From NCBI RefSeq assembly GCF_947492715.1, contig NZ_CANLNS010000002.1:248001-312000 (forward strand): a stretch of DNA of 64,000 nt, in the 5' to 3' direction. Both the position numbers and the translations under genes were made by a program. The first letter of the stretch is position 1; each line of letters opens with the position of its first letter. Below the pieces are notes generated by a model. It worked only from the letters and a program-made list of their open reading frames with translations. It was not told the origin of the DNA and made no database searches. The DNA is from an uncultured Psychroserpens sp. (GTDB lineage Bacteria; Bacteroidota; Bacteroidia; Flavobacteriales; Flavobacteriaceae). Below, piece by piece: positions 52,487 to 61,766 of this stretch.

Positions 52487-53434
52487 ATGAATAAAATACC
52501 AAGTGTAAATCTTCAAGATTTTATATCTGGAGACGAGAGTAGAAAGCAAAAGTTTATAAACGAAATAGGAAAAGCCTACCAAGATATTGGATTCGTGGCA
52601 CTTAAAGGACATTTTTTAGACGATCAACTTGTTGATAATTTATATAAAGAAGTAAAGAATTTTTTTAGTTTACCAGTAGAAACCAAAAGAAGTTATGAAA
52701 TTGAAGGCATTGGTGGCCAACGTGGTTATGTTTCCTTTGGGAAAGAAAGTGCTAAGGGTAAAAAAGAAGGTGATTTAAAAGAGTTTTGGCATTTTGGACA
52801 ATATGTTGAAGATGATCCCGAACGCGCAAAGGAATACCCAACTAACGTAGAGGTAAAAGAAGTTCCTGAGTTCAATTCGGTTGGTAAAGAGACTTACCAA
52901 ATGTTAGAAAAAACGGCCAAATATGTATTACGTGCATTGGCTTTATATTTAGATTTAGAAGAAACTTATTTTGATAATTATATCCACAACGGTAATTCAA
53001 TATTGAGGCCTATCCACTATCCTCCTATTCTTGAAGAACCTGAAAATGCGGTTAGAGCTGCAGCTCATGGTGATATTAATCTTATCACTTTGTTAATGGG
53101 TGCCCAAGGAAGAGGTTTACAAGTACAAAATCATAAAGGCGAATGGATAGACGCTATTGCTGAGCCCGATGAACTCATGATAAATGTTGGTGACATGCTA
53201 TCTAGACATACCAACAATAAATTAAAGTCTACTATTCATCGCGTAGTAAATCCGCCTAGAGAACTATGGGGAACCTCACGTTATTCTATACCGTTTTTTA
53301 TGCATCCTATTAGTGAAATGAAATTAAACGTTTTAGATAGCTGCATTGATGAGAATAACCCTAAACAATTTGATGATATTACGGCTGGAGAGTTTTTAAA
53401 TGAACGATTAATAGAACTCGGACTTAAAAAATAA
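52487..53434 (+). CDS. Isopenicillin-N-synthase-like 2-oxoglutarate/Fe(II) oxygenase
   Basis: 315 residues, DIOX_N domain (PSVNLQDFISGD) then the double-stranded beta helix with iron ligands H-x-D in AAHGDINLIT and His in STIHRVVNPP, and the 2OG-binding RYSIPFF. It oxidises a small substrate with O2 and 2-oxoglutarate; substrate unknown. The SUI1 gene follows after 78 bases. Confidence 0.9.
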   Translation: MNKIPSVNLQDFISGDESRKQKFINEIGKAYQDIGFVALKGHFLDDQLVDNLYKEVKNFFSLPVETKRSYEIEGIGGQRGYVSFGKESAKGKKEGDLKEFWHFGQYVEDDPERAKEYPTNVEVKEVPEFNSVGKETYQMLEKTAKYVLRALALYLDLEETYFDNYIHNGNSILRPIHYPPILEEPENAVRAAAHGDINLITLLMGAQGRGLQVQNHKGEWIDAIAEPDELMINVGDMLSRHTNNKLKSTIHRVVNPPRELWGTSRYSIPFFMHPISEMKLNVLDSCIDENNPKQFDDITAGEFLNERLIELGLKK

Positions 53435-53512
53435 TTCTTAATTCCTTTTCTAGATATCTATGCTTATCATTCTAGGTATTACTGAAAATTAAGAATCGAA
53501 TATGTCACGCTT

Positions 53513-53848
53513 ATGGACTTACAAGACCAGTTAAAAAATCTCTTTCCAGATCATTTACAAAAGGACGACGTTTCCGAAGAAAAAGAAACTAAAGACGATG
53601 GTATATGGTTACAAGACAATCCAATCATTTGTAAATATGAAAAACGCAAAGGAAAGCCCATAACTATTTTGGAAGGGTATACCGGAGCCGATGAAGACTT
53701 TAAGAAATTAGCGAAAGAATTAAAGCAAAAACTAAGCGTTGGTGGTAGTTTTAAAAATGATACAATTATAATTCAAGGCGATTATAGAGATAAAATCATG
53801 CAGATTTTAAAAGACAAGGGTTTTAATGTAAAGCGTGTTGGTGGTTAA
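53513..53848 (+). CDS. SUI1/YciH-like translation initiation factor
   Basis: 111 residues. After an acidic front the SUI1 fold is recognisable: KRKGKPITILEGYTGADEDF, LKQKLSVGGSFKND and the end IMQILKDKGFNVKRVGG. YciH helps discriminate proper initiation codons in bacteria. The DUF1835 gene starts directly after its stop, so they are co-translated. Confidence 0.9.
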   Translation: MDLQDQLKNLFPDHLQKDDVSEEKETKDDGIWLQDNPIICKYEKRKGKPITILEGYTGADEDFKKLAKELKQKLSVGGSFKNDTIIIQGDYRDKIMQILKDKGFNVKRVGG

Positions 53849-54796
53849 ATGAGTACACAAACCCTACATATCACTAATGGTACGAGTCTGACCAATTATT
53901 TGTATCAATTAGATATTGCAACAAAAAGTAATACAGTAACTTGGCAAGAAACCCTATGTGTTGGTCCAACTGTTGAAGATATTTCATCTAAAGCATTTTT
54001 TGAAGCTAGAAAAGCATTTTTTGAGTCCTTTTACAACATTAGTTTAAGTCGGAAAGAAATGACTAGCGAACTTAAAAAGCTAGATGACATCTCTGGTTTT
54101 ACTGAAATTGTATTGTGGTTTGAATACGATTTGTTCTGCCATATTAATATGGTTGCAGTCATTAGCTTATTAGAGCAAAAGGGCATTTACCTTCCTATTT
54201 ATCTTGTATGTAGTGGTCGTATTGAAGGAGAAAAAGGCTTAAAGGGTTTATCTGAATTAAAACCTGACCAGCTAAAATCCCATTTTGAGAATAAGGTTAA
54301 ACTTTCTGTTGACGACATTGCTCTAGCAAAAGGCATATGGCGAATTTATTGTGGAAAAGATCATAACCTTCTGCTCCCACTCATATTAAGAACATCTTCT
54401 TTTAAATATATGAGTAACTGCTTAAAAGCGCATATTAAACGCTTTCCAGATCTTAGAAGTGGAATAAGTACTTTAGAATATAATATTTTAAAACTTGTTA
54501 AAGAGAATCAGATTACCTCGAAACATCATTTAGTTGGATATACCCTTCACTATCAAGGATATTATGGCTATGGTGATTTACAATTAGAACGTGTTATTGA
54601 TTTATTATCAATATTTTTTACTGAAGAAAAGGGGTCATTAAAGCTCAACAGAAAGGGACACTTGGCTCTAGAACATCAACATAATTATCAGAAAGAGCTA
54701 AATAACACCATATACTTTGGAGGTGTTAGTAGCTTAAATTACACGTTCGACAAACAACAAAACAAACTCATTAAAACCGTAGTTCATGCCAATTAA
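53849..54796 (+). CDS. DUF1835 protein (315 aa)
   Basis: N-terminal DUF1835 domain: TLHITNGTSLTNYL, a WQETLCVGPT strand and LWFEYDLFCHIN near residues 90-101. The rest is helical with basic residues. DUF1835 proteins are unassigned; a nucleotide- or nucleic-acid-related function has been suggested by fold only. It begins right at the end of the SUI1 gene and overlaps the phosphorylase gene by 11 bases. Confidence 0.78.
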   Translation: MSTQTLHITNGTSLTNYLYQLDIATKSNTVTWQETLCVGPTVEDISSKAFFEARKAFFESFYNISLSRKEMTSELKKLDDISGFTEIVLWFEYDLFCHINMVAVISLLEQKGIYLPIYLVCSGRIEGEKGLKGLSELKPDQLKSHFENKVKLSVDDIALAKGIWRIYCGKDHNLLLPLILRTSSFKYMSNCLKAHIKRFPDLRSGISTLEYNILKLVKENQITSKHHLVGYTLHYQGYYGYGDLQLERVIDLLSIFFTEEKGSLKLNRKGHLALEHQHNYQKELNNTIYFGGVSSLNYTFDKQQNKLIKTVVHAN

Positions 54797-55661
54797 AGCA
54801 TCTGAATTAATATTAAACCCAGACGGGAGTGTATATCATTTAAATCTTCGACCTGAAAATATTGCCAACACGATAATCACAGTTGGCGATCCAGATCGTG
54901 TTGCAAGTGTCACAAAACATTTTGACCATATAAGTTTCTCTACGCATAAAAGAGAGTTTCATACGCAGACAGGTGAATATAAAGGAAAACCAATCACTGT
55001 GATTTCAACAGGAATAGGAACAGACAATATAGATATTGTATTTAATGAACTGGATGCTCTAGTAAATATTAACCTTGAAAAAAGAGAGGTTAAATCAGAA
55101 CTGACATCTTTAGATATTATTAGAATAGGAACCTCAGGATCCATCCAAGAACATATTCCTATTAACTCATTTTTGGTGAGTGAATATGCCGCTGGTTTTG
55201 ACAGCCTGTTGCATTTCTATGATAGTGAACATGTTCAGTTTTTTGAAATTTCTAATGCATTAAAACGACAAACAAACTGGTTTGAGAAAAAATCAGATCC
55301 CTATGTCGTTAGAAGTAGTAAGCGCTTATTTGATCACATTGTCAGCGAACAGACAGTATCAGGCTTCACAGCTACTAACGTTGGGTTTTATGGTCCACAA
55401 GGTAGAATTTTAAGACTCGCTATTCAAGACAATGATTTGAATGATAAACTTGCCAGTTTCAATTTCGATGGTCTAACTATTACTAATCTAGAAATGGAAA
55501 CTGCAGGGATTTATGGAATATCAAACTTACTAGGGCATAATGCATTATCTATGAACGCTATTATTGCAAACAGGGCGACTGGAGAATTTAGTGAAAACCC
55601 AAAACAAATTGTAGATGATCTTATTGTGTATACATTACATAAGATTTTAGATTTAGATTAA
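54786..55661 (+). CDS. Nucleoside phosphorylase (uridine-phosphorylase-like)
   Basis: 291 residues, NP-I fold: TIITVGDPDRVASV with the phosphate-binding Gly/Arg, ISTGIGTDNIDIVF, IRIGTSGSIQ and the substrate motif TNLEMETAGIYGIS near residue 235. It splits a nucleoside with phosphate into base and ribose-1-phosphate. Overlap with DUF1835 gene suggests a linked role in nucleoside salvage. Confidence 0.9.
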   Translation: MPIKASELILNPDGSVYHLNLRPENIANTIITVGDPDRVASVTKHFDHISFSTHKREFHTQTGEYKGKPITVISTGIGTDNIDIVFNELDALVNINLEKREVKSELTSLDIIRIGTSGSIQEHIPINSFLVSEYAAGFDSLLHFYDSEHVQFFEISNALKRQTNWFEKKSDPYVVRSSKRLFDHIVSEQTVSGFTATNVGFYGPQGRILRLAIQDNDLNDKLASFNFDGLTITNLEMETAGIYGISNLLGHNALSMNAIIANRATGEFSENPKQIVDDLIVYTLHKILDLD

Positions 55662-55680
55662 TAAAGACAAAGACAGTATA

Positions 55681-56538
55681 TTGAAAACTATAAAAATTGG
55701 AGGTGTTCCAGAACATTTTAACCTTGCTTGGTACTTAACTTTAAAAAATGGTGAGTATAAACAAGAAGGAATTAATTTACGTTGGAAAGATTACTTTGGT
55801 GGTACTGGAGCTATGAATAAAGCTCTACGAGAGAGTGAGATTGATATTGCTGTGATTCTAACAGAAGGCATTATTAAAGACATTATTGATGGAAATCCAT
55901 CTAAAATTGTGCAAACTTTTGTAAAATCTCCATTAATTTGGGGTATTCATGTAGCTCAAAATTCTGATTACAATACAATTGAAGATATAAGAGGAACAAA
56001 AGCAGCTATTAGCAGATATGGTTCAGGTTCTCACCTCATGGCTTATATCAACGCCGAAAACAACGATTGGAACCTCGAAAAAGATTTAAATTTTGAAGTT
56101 ATTAAAAATCTAGATGGCGCAGTTAAAGGGTTAACCGATGGCGATGCAGACTATTTCATGTGGGAAAAATTTACTACGAAACCCATTGTAGATAATGGTG
56201 TGTTTAGACGCATAGGAAACTGTCCAACACCTTGGCCCTGTTTTGTTATTGCCATAAGAGAAGAGTTTTTAGACACCAACTTAGATGACGTCAAAATTAT
56301 ACTTGATATCATTAATAACACTACTAAAGAATTCAAACAAATTCCAAGTATCGATAAAACCATTGCCAATAGATACGATCAAAAATTAGACGACGTTAGA
56401 GAATGGTTATCATTGACCGAGTGGTCTCAAGAACTAATAGATAAAAAAACGATCCAAACAATTCAAGACAAGTTATATCACCTGGACATCATTCCTAAAA
56501 AAGTTGATTATAAGTCGCTTGTTTATGAAATTAAGTGA
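55681..56538 (+). CDS. NMT1/THI5-like solute-binding-fold protein, without signal peptide
   Basis: 285 residues from a TTG start. KIGGVPEHFNLAWYLTLKNG, VILTEGIIKDIIDG and TPWPCFVIAIREEFL fit the periplasmic-binding fold of thiamine-precursor or sulfonate binding proteins. There is no signal peptide or lipobox, and no ABC transporter gene nearby, so it is probably cytoplasmic. It may bind or transform a metabolite made by the phosphorylase upstream (20-base gap). Confidence 0.78.
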   Translation: MKTIKIGGVPEHFNLAWYLTLKNGEYKQEGINLRWKDYFGGTGAMNKALRESEIDIAVILTEGIIKDIIDGNPSKIVQTFVKSPLIWGIHVAQNSDYNTIEDIRGTKAAISRYGSGSHLMAYINAENNDWNLEKDLNFEVIKNLDGAVKGLTDGDADYFMWEKFTTKPIVDNGVFRRIGNCPTPWPCFVIAIREEFLDTNLDDVKIILDIINNTTKEFKQIPSIDKTIANRYDQKLDDVREWLSLTEWSQELIDKKTIQTIQDKLYHLDIIPKKVDYKSLVYEIK

Positions 56539-56717
56539 TTTTAGCAGTAGGAAAAAGTAAAGTTCAGTTGTTATAATAATGATTAATAGCCGTACCTAAA
56601 AGGAGCAAAAAATTAACATAATTTTGGCTTTTTATTTAGTTAACTTTCTATTTATCAAAATTTTAATTACATTTACCCCAACCAAATCTTTATGCTACTT
56701 GACTAAAACTATATAAT

Positions 56718-56900
56718 ATGATAATAACAATTACTCTAATACTTTCTTTTTTAGTTGCATTAAATTTTTTGTTATTGATTTTTAGCTGTAACAAAACCAC
56801 CAAGAAAGTAACCACTGAACGCCAAATATTTAAACCTAAAAAAGTTGTAAAACCTACACAGCAACTTGCTTCTGCACAACTCGCTCCTACAGGAAGTTAA
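56718..56900 (+). CDS. Small membrane-anchored protein (60 aa)
   Basis: One membrane helix (residues 2-22), then a cytoplasmic or periplasmic tail with basic KPKKVVKP and a Gln/Ala-rich end QLAPTGS. A -7-like TACATTTA precedes it at 56668. No function recognised. Its end is 3 bases from the stop of the convergent ung gene. Confidence 0.55.
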   Translation: MIITITLILSFLVALNFLLLIFSCNKTTKKVTTERQIFKPKKVVKPTQQLASAQLAPTGS

Positions 56901-56903
56901 AGC

Positions 56904-57569
56904 TTACCAGTTTATTTCTTTTATATGTTTTGATTTCAATTGATAGTTAGCTTTACTGAAATGTTGATTTCCAAACCAATACCCTCTATTAGCACTTAAT
57001 GGAGAAGGATGACCCGAACTTAAAATCGTATGCTTACGTTCATCAATAAGTTTTGCCTTCTTTTTTGCAAATCCGCCCCAAAGTAAAAATACCACATTCT
57101 CTTTCTCTTCACTTACAGTCTTTATAACTGTATCTGTAAACGTTTCCCATCCTTTTTTTTGATGACTTCCCGCTTGATGCGCTCTAACCGTTAAGGTAGC
57201 ATTTAGTAGTAAAACACCTTGTTTTGCCCAACGCTCTAAATTACCAGAACTTGGATACGCTACATTTAAATCAGAGGCGATCTCCTTAAATATATTAATT
57301 AAAGATGGTGGATGTGCTATACCATCATTAACAGAAAAGCATAAACCATTGGCCTGACCTATTCCATGATAGGGATCCTGACCGATAATAACCACCTTAA
57401 CATCATCAAAAGGGCAGCTATTAAATGCCGAAAAAATTTCAGAACCTGGAGGAAAACACTTAGTCGTTGTATATTCACTTTTAACGAAATCTACCAAACT
57501 TTTAAAATACGGCTTGTCAAACTCGTCAACCAGTTTATCTTTCCAGCTATCTTGTATATCTACTTTCAT
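56904..57569 (-). CDS. ung: Uracil-DNA glycosylase, family 1
   Basis: 221 residues: catalytic motif GQDPYHGIGQANGLCFSV with Asp65, and the late HPSPLSANRGYWFGN with the active-site His. Removes uracil from DNA to start base excision repair. A minus -7 box stands 60 bases upstream. Divergent from the JmjC-cupin gene. Confidence 0.96.
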   Translation of the reverse strand: MKVDIQDSWKDKLVDEFDKPYFKSLVDFVKSEYTTTKCFPPGSEIFSAFNSCPFDDVKVVIIGQDPYHGIGQANGLCFSVNDGIAHPPSLINIFKEIASDLNVAYPSSGNLERWAKQGVLLLNATLTVRAHQAGSHQKKGWETFTDTVIKTVSEEKENVVFLLWGGFAKKKAKLIDERKHTILSSGHPSPLSANRGYWFGNQHFSKANYQLKSKHIKEINW

Positions 57570-57628
57570 TTTATCTAAAAAAAAATCTTATTATCTAAAA
57601 TATGAAATATGTCATGAATTTGTAGTTT

Positions 57629-57636
57629 CAAATATA
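57629..57636 (-). promoter_or_regulatory. Candidate ung promoter, -7 box
   Basis: Minus-strand TATATTTG with TTG at 57652-57654 (15-base spacer). About 60 bases before the ung start. Confidence 0.45.
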
Positions 57637-57666
57637 GTATATTAGCTAGTACAATAGTTAGCTATT

Positions 57667-58542
57667 ATGGAAAATGAGATTTTAGAACGAGTACAAGGCA
57701 TTCTAAATAAAGACCTTAAAGAAATTAACAGCATTGAAAATATTTCTCATGATGCTTTCTTTAAGGAGCATATAAAAAAGAATGTTCCTGTTAAAGTAAC
57801 CAACATGATGTCCCATTGGAAGGCCATGGAGTTATGGTCTCTGGATTATTTTGAAAAAATTGGAAAGGATAAAGAAACGTATTCATATAAAGGTAATATT
57901 AGGCAAAATGATACCAATTGGCAATTTGGTGCTTTTCAGGATTATTTAAATGAAATTAGAAATACAAAAACAGAAACTTACCTAGGCAATATGCCCATAG
58001 CGGAAATGTTTCCTGAATTATTAGAACATGTAGATTTTTCGTTAGTATCAAAAAATACTGTAAGGAATTCAACATCATTATGGATAGGACCATCAGGCAC
58101 ACTCACTGGTTGGCATACAGATCGATTAGCCAATAACATATTAGCGCTTATTGAAGGTCGAAAGCTCGTGTTTTTAGTCAACCCTAAAGAAACTAAAACA
58201 TCTATGTATCCAAGCAATAAATACGAACCAGGTTCTCGTTTGAGTGATGTTAATATGGAAAAATTTGATGACACAAAGCATGCAAATTTTAAAAATGCCA
58301 ATGTACAATACACTATAATTCACCCTGGAGAGATGTTATTCATTCCTCAAACTTGGTGGCACTGTGTATATGGCTTAGATGTATCAATAAGTTCAAATAA
58401 CTTTGCATTTACACCTCTAGATAATTTTAAAATGAAAACATCTGAGTTAATTAAGCGCAAACTTCACAATGCAGGATTGTACAGTCCGAATAACTGTGTG
58501 TGTCATTATAAAGACGAAAATGGAAAGCGCGTTAAAAGATAA
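57667..58542 (+). CDS. Cupin/JmjC-like Fe(II)/2OG oxygenase
   Basis: 291 residues, JmjC (cupin_8) fold. Iron ligands H-x-D in GWHTDRLANN and distal His in FIPQTWWHCVYG. Members hydroxylate proteins or RNA (KDM8/FIH type). N-terminus DLKEINSIENISHDAF is typical of bacterial cupin_8 proteins. Substrate unknown. Cys-rich tail NNCVCHY. Confidence 0.85.
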   Translation: MENEILERVQGILNKDLKEINSIENISHDAFFKEHIKKNVPVKVTNMMSHWKAMELWSLDYFEKIGKDKETYSYKGNIRQNDTNWQFGAFQDYLNEIRNTKTETYLGNMPIAEMFPELLEHVDFSLVSKNTVRNSTSLWIGPSGTLTGWHTDRLANNILALIEGRKLVFLVNPKETKTSMYPSNKYEPGSRLSDVNMEKFDDTKHANFKNANVQYTIIHPGEMLFIPQTWWHCVYGLDVSISSNNFAFTPLDNFKMKTSELIKRKLHNAGLYSPNNCVCHYKDENGKRVKR

Positions 58543-58585
58543 TCTTTAATAGTTTTTAAACATTTTATTTCTTTGTTTTAATAAT

Positions 58586-58593
58586 TACCTTTG
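58586..58593 (+). promoter_or_regulatory. Candidate mutS2 promoter, -7 box
   Basis: TACCTTTG fits TAnnTTTG, 28 bases before the ATG at 58622. Nearest TTTG upstream is too close to be the -33. Confidence 0.45.
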
Positions 58594-58621
58594 GCACTTT
58601 TAGCTAAAGACGTAACACCTA

Positions 58622-60787
58622 ATGATTAATATTCACGAAAAGACATTACAAGATATCGAGTTCTACTCAGTTTTGCAACACGTAGCAGAACTCTGTATTA
58701 CAGATTTAGGTCGCGTACAGGCTTTAAAAATAAAACCTTTTACAACGCGTGAACTCGTCTTACAATCTCTTGAATTCACAAATGAGTATGTTTCTTCCTT
58801 TGCTAATGACAATAGAATTCCAAATCATGGATTCGAACCCATAACAAAAGAGATCAAACTTCTACATATTGAAAATTCTTATCTAGACACTAAAAGTTTT
58901 AAAAAAATCGCTTCAATTAACTTGACTGTAAGTGATATTGTAAAATTTTTAAAGAAGTTTGACGACTACTATCCGTCGCTATTTAAACTATCGTCAAATC
59001 TAGAATTGGTTAAACATATAGTCACCGAAATTGACGCGACTATTGACCGTTTTGGAGATGTAAAAGATAATGCATCAGACACGTTGTATCAGTTAAGACA
59101 ACAAATTAATTCTGTAAGAGGAAAAATAAATCAGAGTTTCACATCTGCGCTTAACACCTATCACAACCTCGATTACTTAGATGATATTCGAGAATCTGTT
59201 GTAGAAAACAAACGCGTATTGGCTGTAAAGGCCATGTACAGACGTAAGGTAAAAGGGAGTATAATGGGCAGCAGCAAAACGGGAAGCATTGTTTACGTTC
59301 AGCCTGAGCAAACATTTCAATACGCCAGAGAACTCAATAACTTGGAGTTTGAAGAAAGTGAAGAGGTTGACAAAATCCTTAGAAATCTTACAGAATTCGT
59401 TAGACCATATACACTGCTATTTCAACAATACCAAGAGTTTTTGATGCATTTAGATGTGGTTTATGCTAAGGCTAAATATGCACAATCTATAAACGCTATT
59501 CGCCCAGAAATTAATACTAACAAAACCTACGAGGCGAAAGACGCTTACCATCCTCTACTCTATTTATCAAATAAATTAGAAGGTAAAAAAACGTTTCCGC
59601 AGTCGATCATTTTAAATCCTAAGAATCGAATTATTGTCATTTCGGGACCAAATGCCGGAGGAAAAAGTATTACCCTAAAAACCATTGGACTACTACAGGT
59701 TATGATTCAAAGTGGCTTGTTGATTCCTGTACATGAAAAAAGCAACATCTGTTTGTTTGATCGCATCATTAGCGATATTGGAGATAATCAATCTATAGAA
59801 AATCACTTAAGTACCTATAGCTATCGATTAAAACAAATGAATTTTTTCCTTCGGAAATGTAACAAGAATACACTCTTTCTTATTGACGAATTTGGAACTG
59901 GTAGTGATCCAGAACTTGGTGGTGCTCTTGCAGAAACATTCTTAGAAGAGTTTTATCATCGTGAAGCTTATGGCATCATAACAACACACTATTCCAACTT
60001 AAAAGTATTAGCAAATGAACTTCCTTTCATGCAAAATGCTAATATGATGTTTGATGAGAAAAGTTTAGAACCTATGTTTAATCTTATTTTAGGTCAAGCA
60101 GGAAGCTCATTTACCTTCGAGGTGGCTCAAAAAAACGGTATTCCTTATAGTTTAATTAATCGCGCTAAGAAAAAGATTGAGCGAGGCAAAGTACGTTTTG
60201 ACGCCACTATCGCAAAACTTCAGAAAGAACGCAGCAAACTTGAAAAGACAGAGCGCTCTCTTAAAGAAAACGAAAAGAAAAAACAATCTGAAGCAGATAA
60301 ACTAGAAGAAGTTAATGCAAAGGTTCAAAAGAAACTTGAGAACTTTCAAGAGCTATATGATTCTAATCAACGGCTAATTTATCTCGGACAGAAATTCAAC
60401 GATATTTCAGAAAAATACTTTGACAATAAGAAGAAACAGGAGCTTATGGCAGAATTATTTAAGCTCGTTCAAATAGAAAACTCTAAGCGAAAGAAAGTTT
60501 CGGCTAAACAAAAACGAGCCGAAAAAGCCAAAGAAGCACAAGTTAAAAAAGAAGCTGAAAAGAAGGTTGCAGTGATAAGGCAAAAGAAAAAATCGGCAAA
60601 ACAAAAAGAGGCCAAAGTAGAAAAACCGAAGCCTATCCTTAAAGTTGGAGATCGAGTACGTATGCATGACGGTAGAGCTATTGGCAGTATAGATAGTATA
60701 GAAAAAGGAAAGGCCATAGTAAACTATGGCATTTTCACAACTAACGTTAATACAGATTTGTTAGAACTCGTTGAAGCTAAAAAATAG
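58622..60787 (+). CDS. mutS2: MutS2-like ATPase lacking the Smr domain
   Basis: 721 residues. MutS-type core and clamp helices, ABC-like ATPase with Walker A VISGPNAGGKSITLK (residues 340-354) and FLIDEFGTGSDPE. Then a long Lys/Glu coiled coil and a small KOW-like end (ILKVGDRVRMHDGRAIGS). The Smr nuclease domain that normally ends MutS2 (about 780 residues) is absent. MutS2 acts on branched DNA and collided ribosomes; the missing Smr domain means no nuclease in this chain. Confidence 0.9.
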   Translation: MINIHEKTLQDIEFYSVLQHVAELCITDLGRVQALKIKPFTTRELVLQSLEFTNEYVSSFANDNRIPNHGFEPITKEIKLLHIENSYLDTKSFKKIASINLTVSDIVKFLKKFDDYYPSLFKLSSNLELVKHIVTEIDATIDRFGDVKDNASDTLYQLRQQINSVRGKINQSFTSALNTYHNLDYLDDIRESVVENKRVLAVKAMYRRKVKGSIMGSSKTGSIVYVQPEQTFQYARELNNLEFEESEEVDKILRNLTEFVRPYTLLFQQYQEFLMHLDVVYAKAKYAQSINAIRPEINTNKTYEAKDAYHPLLYLSNKLEGKKTFPQSIILNPKNRIIVISGPNAGGKSITLKTIGLLQVMIQSGLLIPVHEKSNICLFDRIISDIGDNQSIENHLSTYSYRLKQMNFFLRKCNKNTLFLIDEFGTGSDPELGGALAETFLEEFYHREAYGIITTHYSNLKVLANELPFMQNANMMFDEKSLEPMFNLILGQAGSSFTFEVAQKNGIPYSLINRAKKKIERGKVRFDATIAKLQKERSKLEKTERSLKENEKKKQSEADKLEEVNAKVQKKLENFQELYDSNQRLIYLGQKFNDISEKYFDNKKKQELMAELFKLVQIENSKRKKVSAKQKRAEKAKEAQVKKEAEKKVAVIRQKKKSAKQKEAKVEKPKPILKVGDRVRMHDGRAIGSIDSIEKGKAIVNYGIFTTNVNTDLLELVEAKK

Positions 60788-60968
60788 CTATATTAGAAAC
60801 GCCCCGTTAAGAAAAGATCTTATAAACGTGTGATTGAATACGTTAACTTAACCTCAAGACCATCTCTGTCATTCCATTACAACTCATAGGTTCGTCTTAA
60901 AAAGAAACTGGATTTAGACAAAGTTGACGATTTAACTCAATTTTTAAATACCTTGTAATTGGTTGTCG

Positions 60969-60976
60969 TATCTTTG
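60969..60976 (+). promoter_or_regulatory. Candidate promoter of the DCC gene, -7 box
   Basis: TATCTTTG fits TAnnTTTG and ends only 4 bases before the GTG at 60981, so the transcript may be leaderless or nearly so. Confidence 0.4.
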
Positions 60977-60980
60977 TTAT

Positions 60981-61400
60981 GTGATAGAAAGTCTACCAAA
61001 ACATAAACAACTGATCTTATTTGATGGCGTTTGCAACCTTTGTAATTCGTCTGTACAATATGTTATCAAATATGATAGAACCAATACCTTTATGTTTGCT
61101 CCTTTACAAAGTCATGTAGGAAAACAAATTATTGATCACTATAAAATTGATACTTCTAAAACAGATTCAATACTACTATACTCTAATGAAAATGGACTTT
61201 CGATCAAATCTACAGCGGCTTTAAAAATTGCCAAACAATTAGGGTTCCCTAGATCTTTTATGGCGATATTCTTTATTGTCCCTCCAGTGATGCGTAATTG
61301 GGTATACGATTACATTGCAAAAAATCGTTATAAATGGTATGGTAAAAAAGAAGCCTGCATGATTCCAACACCCGATTTAAAAGAAAAGTTCTTAAATTAA
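60981..61400 (+). CDS. DCC-family thiol-disulfide oxidoreductase-like protein
   Basis: About 139 residues from GTG 60981. LILFDGVCNLCNSSVQYVIK is the family's D-G-x-C-x-x-C site, then FMFAPLQS and SIKSTAALKIAKQLG. Family role is poorly known (thioredoxin-like redox). Start choice: the only other option is a TTG at 60963 that precedes the -7 box. Confidence 0.82.
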   Translation: MIESLPKHKQLILFDGVCNLCNSSVQYVIKYDRTNTFMFAPLQSHVGKQIIDHYKIDTSKTDSILLYSNENGLSIKSTAALKIAKQLGFPRSFMAIFFIVPPVMRNWVYDYIAKNRYKWYGKKEACMIPTPDLKEKFLN

Positions 61401-61427
61401 AAAAGCCCTTTCGGGAAAAAGGACTTT
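61401..61427 (+). terminator. Weak hairpin after the DCC gene
   Basis: AAAGCCC pairs with GGACTTT with one mismatch, around a loop that includes CCC/GGG. No long T-run, so efficiency uncertain. Confidence 0.4.
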
Positions 61428-61766
61428 AATAATTAACAACTAATTAAAACTTAATTTAACTCTTAAATAATTTTTAATCAAAGAGGGATTATCTAGTCTA
61501 AGATGTTTTTGATTAATAGCACATTATTTATAGTATAAATCTACATCATAACCCAAGTTTTGAGCAAAAACATCGTTATAAACGTCAAAAAAATTGTTCA
61601 AAAAACCAGACATGCAAAAATCATCTATGAGATGCATGGTATTACTATTTTTAATCTAACCTCATTCAAAATACGTCTTTGCTCATTCAACAAACACCTT
61701 TGCTCAAGTTTGGTTTTAGCAACCAAAAATGTAAGCTAGTTTTACCATAAACAAAACCAGCACACC
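61428..61766. other. 339-bp AT-rich gap without a gene
   Basis: No open frame of interest, no RNA gene recognised. It contains a direct repeat of CTTTGCTCA around 61677 and 61701. It probably carries the promoter of the DUF4139 gene, but I see no TAnnTTTG at a convincing place. Confidence 0.4.

Noticed and set aside
60455-60717. Two antisense open frames rich in Phe within mutS2
   Set aside because: They mirror the Lys/Glu-rich coiled-coil codons of mutS2; an artefact of composition.
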